Assembly (NCBI GenBank): GCA_023428135.1 | Contig: JAEYZG010000039.1 | Location: 1 to 64,000 of the forward strand | Length of the DNA: 64,000 bases | Source of the DNA: Bacteroidota bacterium | GTDB taxonomy: Bacteria; Bacteroidota; Bacteroidia; Cytophagales; Cytophagaceae | Reading direction: 5' to 3' | Shown: one piece after another, positions 60,063-64,000 of the stretch | Position numbering within the stretch: the first letter of the stretch is position 1 | Layout of the letters: every line of letters starts with the position of its first letter | Program-made: the position numbers and the translations under genes | Notes under the pieces: generated by a model | What the model was told of the DNA's origin: nothing | Seen by the model: the letters and a program-made list of their open reading frames with translations, nothing else | Database searches by the model: none

Positions 60063-62507
60063 TTATCCTTTTATTGAAATATTACTTTCTCCAAGCTCTT
60101 TATATAAATGATAGATGGTATTACTTTTTGCTTCCTCTGCCTTGTAAACATCTTTACACCAGAAATGTATCTTTAATTCGAAGGCATCTTTTTTAAGAGC
60201 CACAAATTCGATTTCTGGTATTGAGTTAGCTTTTACATAGGACGAAGAGGATATGGTTGTTTTAATGATATTGGTGATTTTTTCAATATCCTGATTACCA
60301 TTTACAGTCATTGAAATAGAGAGTCTTTGCTGTGTATTGCTTAAAGTCCAGTTAGTAATGTGTTGAGATAAAATATCACCGTTAGGAATAATCACTTCGG
60401 CGCCATCGCCTGTTAATAGCGTGCTTGAACGAATCCCGATCTCTCTGACTTTTCCTGTTTTGTCTCCGATTTCTATAGAGTCACCAACCTGAAGAGGTCT
60501 GTCAAAAATTAGAATTATACCAGATACAAAGTTTGTAACGATATTCTGCAAGCCAAGTCCGATACCTACACCAAGAGCTCCTAATACAATGGTGATTTTA
60601 TCAACAGGGAGTCCTGATGCTGTTACAGCAAGCAAATAACCCGCGCAAAGAACCACGAGTCTTGCTATGAGCATTCTTGAGCGTTGATTTTTGTTCTGAA
60701 TATCTTCATTGCCTGTATCTCCGAAGAAATATCCAACATATTTCTGCAGCAGGTGAGCTACCCAGATAATGAGGAAAAATAATACTACGCCCCCTAATGT
60801 GAAGCTGGCGCTGCCAATAGCGCGTTGTTTAGTCATTAAAATAGCAACGGCATCTTTGGTAGTATTGTAAATATTCAGGTTAGTAGTAAATACAATTACC
60901 CATAACAGGACAACTGTAAACATTACAAGTCCCTGAAAGTCTTTTATGACTGCATGAAAATCAAAATTAGTTTTAAAGCCTTGTTTGATTCTGCTTGTTT
61001 CGATTTGAAGCAGTATTGCCTCAATAAAGATCTTGCTGAATATAGCAAGACCTATTGCTTGTGTAAAGGAAAATATTGCTGTGTTTCCAAGAATTTGAGA
61101 CAAAGAGAATCTTCCAAACACATTGAACAGGATTGCAAGGATGTTCATGATATTATGCAGAATAATGACAAACTTCAGGAATCCGCGCAACTGCAAATGA
61201 TCTTTTAATCCTCTCAGAAACAAAGATCCGAATATAACAGAAAGTATATTGAGCAAAATAAGGCCGAACCTCTGGATAAGGCCAGGAAGCAATATATATT
61301 GGGTAAATGAAAAACATATGTAAAGGACTATCATTGTAAGCCAATAAATAAAGAGGTTTCTTGGCCACTTTTTATAGCAGATAAATGTAAGGGTCAGGAT
61401 TAACAAAAACTGCATCGATTCTATATAAACAGAAGGTGCATCCAGATCAAAAAATGGAGCTAATGTAAATATGAGAACAAAGGATGATGCAATAAAATGA
61501 GGATAGAGGTATTCAATCTCCAGATATTGGACTTTGTCCAATGAGTCTGATGTTTTTAACCTGTAAATATTTCTGTAAAGCCATATTCCAAAAATGAGAC
61601 CGATGACAATCAGAAATAGTCTGTTGTTAAGGCTGTCTTTGAAATAATAATTAAGTGCTTTTCTTTCACCAATACGAGCTTTTTCATAAGATTGCCGTAC
61701 CTGATTTAATGATTGATGCGGCAATGGTTCCCAAATGTAATTAAATTCCTTGTTGAATACTCTGGAGAAAGAGGTAAGCAGGAGATTGTTAACTTTTTCA
61801 AGCAAGGTAGATGTAATTACAGCATTGGCTGAATTATGTGTCTGGAGTAAATTAATGAGTGTAATACTTTCTTTTAATCTGGAAGTACCGTCGCGCCAAG
61901 CCTCCCGCATTTCCTTGAGCTGTGGAGCAAAAAGTTTTCTGTTAACAGAATCACGTATGAGGCTTCTGATGACTGTATCTTTCATCATTAACTTCAACTC
62001 ATTTTTTAAACTATTAAGAGTAGCTTCTGCACTGTCAAGTAGGTGACTCTGTTTTTCTATATCTTTATGAATGTCATTTAATAAACTTCGGAACATCTGA
62101 AGGTTTCTAAGTCCCAGAGCCTGACTGTTGTTTAGGATATTTTCTTTTAAAACAAGTAATGCAGAGTCACTATCCGCAAGTTTTTCCTGGATACTACGAA
62201 TGCCAGGGCCCAGATCACTTTTGTTTTTAATCAAAGAAAGGATAGCATGATTTTTCTCTATGCGAATCTGATAGTCACTACTCGTAAGTTTTGCAGAGTC
62301 TGAGAAAATAGCAGCCAGGTCAGAGTTCTTTCGGAATCCTCTTTCTCTTTTTTTAGAAAGAGTGTCTTGTTGTGTTTTTAAGGTATCCTGCCGAGTTGTT
62401 AAAGTGTCGGAATGGGCTCTGAGACTTTCTTGACTGAAGGATTGAATGATGAATAGAAAACAGAAACTGAAAATAAGAGAGGCGGAAATAATTCTTTGCA
62501 TGTTCAT
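60063..62507 (-). CDS. Mechanosensitive channel of the MscS superfamily, large form
   Basis: 814 residues. A signal peptide (ending FIIQSFSQ) and a long periplasmic coiled-coil-rich region up to about 290 precede about ten transmembrane helices (about 300-620). The MscS core then follows: the pore helix GALGVGIGLGLQNIVTNFVSGIILI and the cytosolic beta domain (FDRPLQVGDSIEIGDKTGKV...STLLTGDGAEVIIPNG...NWTLSN). The size and periplasmic domain are as in KefA/MscK-like proteins. It is probably a turgor-release channel. Confidence 0.92.
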   Translation of the reverse strand: MNMQRIISASLIFSFCFLFIIQSFSQESLRAHSDTLTTRQDTLKTQQDTLSKKRERGFRKNSDLAAIFSDSAKLTSSDYQIRIEKNHAILSLIKNKSDLGPGIRSIQEKLADSDSALLVLKENILNNSQALGLRNLQMFRSLLNDIHKDIEKQSHLLDSAEATLNSLKNELKLMMKDTVIRSLIRDSVNRKLFAPQLKEMREAWRDGTSRLKESITLINLLQTHNSANAVITSTLLEKVNNLLLTSFSRVFNKEFNYIWEPLPHQSLNQVRQSYEKARIGERKALNYYFKDSLNNRLFLIVIGLIFGIWLYRNIYRLKTSDSLDKVQYLEIEYLYPHFIASSFVLIFTLAPFFDLDAPSVYIESMQFLLILTLTFICYKKWPRNLFIYWLTMIVLYICFSFTQYILLPGLIQRFGLILLNILSVIFGSLFLRGLKDHLQLRGFLKFVIILHNIMNILAILFNVFGRFSLSQILGNTAIFSFTQAIGLAIFSKIFIEAILLQIETSRIKQGFKTNFDFHAVIKDFQGLVMFTVVLLWVIVFTTNLNIYNTTKDAVAILMTKQRAIGSASFTLGGVVLFFLIIWVAHLLQKYVGYFFGDTGNEDIQNKNQRSRMLIARLVVLCAGYLLAVTASGLPVDKITIVLGALGVGIGLGLQNIVTNFVSGIILIFDRPLQVGDSIEIGDKTGKVREIGIRSSTLLTGDGAEVIIPNGDILSQHITNWTLSNTQQRLSISMTVNGNQDIEKITNIIKTTISSSSYVKANSIPEIEFVALKKDAFELKIHFWCKDVYKAEEAKSNTIYHLYKELGESNISIKG

Positions 62508-62877
62508 AGTAGTTGTAAAGTAAAAATAAACAAGTAGGCAGGGATTTCAAAAGGGGGCAGAGTGGGTTCAGGAAAGAAAATCTTTTAATAGTAATGAAGT
62601 TTTTTATATTCAGGTTTTTAGGAAATTTCGTTTAGTTCGGAAATTTTTGAAGATTAAAAGCTTAATTATTTATAAGTTACGAATTGATTTGTAAGTATTT
62701 GATTATCATTGTTAAAAACAATTTAGTCGAGAATTCATTTCTATTTGAGAAACTTTGTAATGAATGTTCTTTTACAAGAAATAATAAACAATTATTAGAC
62801 AGGTGTCTATTATACATGAAAGGTTTTGAATAATTAATAATCTTTTTATAGATTCATTTTTACAGATCTAAACCATT
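62508..62877. other. Divergent upstream region, no feature seen
   Basis: AT-rich DNA between the channel gene and the tautomerase operon. No coding frame, strong hairpin or consensus promoter was identified. Confidence 0.45.
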
Positions 62878-63081
62878 ATGCCATACGTCAATATAAAAAT
62901 TACCGATGAAAATGTGACATCGCAGCAGAAAGCTGAATTAATCGAAGGTGTTACCGAGCTACTAAAGATAGTTCTTAATAAAAATCCTGAAACAACAGTT
63001 GTAGTCATTGATGAAGTATCGACTGATAACTGGGGGATAGGTGGTCAGCAGGTTACGGAGAGACGTAAAAAAGGAAAATAA
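62878..63081 (+). CDS. 4-oxalocrotonate tautomerase family protein
   Basis: 67 residues, short as usual for this family. It opens MPYVNIKI, so the catalytic amino-terminal Pro2 is intact after Met removal. VVVIDEVSTDNWGIGGQ matches the conserved core. It is a small hexamer-forming tautomerase of unknown substrate. The SRPBCC gene starts 18 bases downstream, and the DUF1801 gene follows, so the three probably form one operon. Confidence 0.9.
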   Translation: MPYVNIKITDENVTSQQKAELIEGVTELLKIVLNKNPETTVVVIDEVSTDNWGIGGQQVTERRKKGK

Positions 63082-63099
63082 AATTTTAGAATAATCAAA

Positions 63100-63564
63100 A
63101 TGAATATGAAAGGTTCCGAATGTCAAATGCTCATCAGAAAGCCTGCCGAAAAGGTTTTTGAAGCCTTTATAGATCCTGAGATTACAAAGAATTTCTGGTT
63201 CACTTATGGAAGTGACAAGCTGGAGGTTGGTAAGAAAGTAGTCTGGAAATGGGAAATGTATGACGTTTCCACAACAGTGATTGCTAAAGAGATTATACCT
63301 GGAAAGAAGATCGTTATCGAATGGGATGAGCCTTCCACAACTGTAGATTTTGATTTTAAAACCCTGAGCGATGGTTCTACTTATGTTACGATTAAGCACT
63401 TTGGGTTTAATCAAACAGGAGATGAGTTGCTTGAAGCAATTAAAGATTCCACAGGAGGTTTTACAACAGTACTGGATGGTCTGAAAGCTTATCTTGAGCT
63501 TAATATCAAGCTTAATCTGATAGCTGATAAGTTTCCGGCTGAGGTGATGAATCACGGTAAATAA
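63100..63564 (+). CDS. SRPBCC (AHSA1-like) protein
   Basis: 154 residues with the START/AHSA1 layout: CQMLIRKPAEKVFEAFIDPEITKNFWF at the start, VGKKVVWKWEMYDVS, KEIIPGKKIVIEWDE and a C-terminal helix (FTTVLDGLKAYLELNIKL). It is the third such protein in the window and probably binds a hydrophobic ligand. It is in a tight cluster with the tautomerase and DUF1801 genes. Confidence 0.87.
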   Translation: MNMKGSECQMLIRKPAEKVFEAFIDPEITKNFWFTYGSDKLEVGKKVVWKWEMYDVSTTVIAKEIIPGKKIVIEWDEPSTTVDFDFKTLSDGSTYVTIKHFGFNQTGDELLEAIKDSTGGFTTVLDGLKAYLELNIKLNLIADKFPAEVMNHGK

Positions 63565-63575
63565 ATCTGAAATAG

Positions 63576-63953
63576 ATGGAGGCACATAAGTTCACAACTG
63601 TTGATGAATACATAGGTACATTTCCTCAGGAAATAAGACCTATACTTGAAAAAATCAGGCATACCATTAGCAAAGCTGCTCCCAAAGCAGAAGAGGTGAT
63701 CAGTTATAATATGCCTGCATTTAAATTGAACGGAATGCTGGTTTACTACGCTGGTTATAAGAAGCACATCGGCTTTTATCCAACAAACTCTGGTATTGCA
63801 GAGTTTGCTGATGAATTAACAGAGTATAAAACCTCAAAAGGTGCAATACAATTCCCTTTAGATAAGCCTTTACCTATTGGATTGATCACAAAGATTGTCA
63901 AGTTCAGAGTAATGGAGAATAATGAAAAAGCATTTGCAAAGAAGAAAAAGTAA
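63576..63953 (+). CDS. DUF1801 (YdhG-like, iron-chaperone-type) protein
   Basis: 125 residues. FTTVDEYIGTFPQEIRPILEKIRHTISKAAPKAEEVISYNMPAFKLNG is the DUF1801 signature, followed by the conserved KKHIGFYPTNSGI and FPLDKPLPIGLI. Homologues are small soluble proteins, some described as iron chaperones; the role here is unknown. It is the last gene of the tautomerase-SRPBCC cluster. Confidence 0.88.
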   Translation: MEAHKFTTVDEYIGTFPQEIRPILEKIRHTISKAAPKAEEVISYNMPAFKLNGMLVYYAGYKKHIGFYPTNSGIAEFADELTEYKTSKGAIQFPLDKPLPIGLITKIVKFRVMENNEKAFAKKKK

Positions 63954-63964
63954 TTCAGAAGATA

Positions 63965-64000
63965 ATGAATAAAGTTCTTCATTTTTTTGCAATCTTTACT
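63965..64000 (+). CDS. Start of a further gene, cut by the window edge
   Basis: From the ATG at 63965 twelve codons read MNKVLHFFAIFT up to the window end. The hydrophobic character suggests a signal peptide or membrane protein. Nothing more can be said. Confidence 0.3.
   Translation, partial: MNKVLHFFAIFT

Overview
ORGANISM. The window looks like the chromosome of a low-GC member of the Bacteroidota, most likely Cytophagales or a near relative. Three things point there. Two secreted proteins end in type IX secretion (YPNP...) sorting domains. There are TonB-receptor/DUF4249 and OMP_b-brl_3 outer-membrane proteins. Several promoters fit the phylum's TTTG-N19/20-TAnnTTTG pattern, and Shine-Dalgarno sequences are almost absent. 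I see no tRNA, rRNA, CRISPR array or prophage. LAYOUT. 1-123 is the 3' end (domains V and VI) of a group II intron. 346-822 is greB. 836-2100 is a dense family of inverted and direct AT-rich repeats around a GxxExxY (PDDEXK_3-like) gene. 2.2-13.4 kb holds a subtilisin-like protease, a HelD-like helicase, a type IX-secreted beta-propeller protein and a TonB receptor/DUF4249 lipoprotein pair. 13.5-25.5 kb is a loose region of short-chain dehydrogenases, small membrane proteins, a degenerate PLD-fold protein, RNase H and a cupin. It also holds several decayed genes: a membrane protein at 16188, a methyltransferase at 21422 and a membrane protein at 24994. 25.5-35.5 kb carries hrpB (C-terminally truncated), a type IX-secreted Ig-like protein, metE divergent from an Lrp regulator, an ArsR-SRPBCC-hydrolase cluster with a visible operator, and an S4 protein. 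35.6-41.6 kb holds an ammonium transporter and an rtcB-prfH operon behind a long leader. That leader starts with a tiny reading frame carrying a near-perfect Shine-Dalgarno site. 41.7-53.5 kb holds an HEPN-like protein, a frameshifted archaemetzincin, an ABC exporter, a PII-like/ammonium transporter/coiled-coil operon, a scramblase-like protein and an outer-membrane barrel. 53654-54710 is a complete IS1595-type insertion sequence with terminal inverted repeats and an 8-bp target duplication. It lies inside the signal-peptide codons of a secreted-protein gene. 55.4-64 kb carries a haem-binding protein, an LLM oxidoreductase, cyanase with an AraC regulator, a MscS-like channel, and a tautomerase/SRPBCC/DUF1801 group. 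HOW IT FITS TOGETHER. Nitrogen handling recurs: two different ammonium transporters, a PII-like protein and cyanase, which yields ammonia. RNA and ribosome maintenance is also represented by GreB, HelD, RtcB, PrfH and an S4 protein. The rtcB-prfH pair matches a reported bacterial route that rescues and reseals ribosomes cleaved in the 16S decoding centre. The most interesting candidates are the SD-bearing leader of rtcB-prfH, the GxxExxY gene with its repeat halo, the PII-like operon lacking the canonical PII residues, and the IS-disrupted gene.
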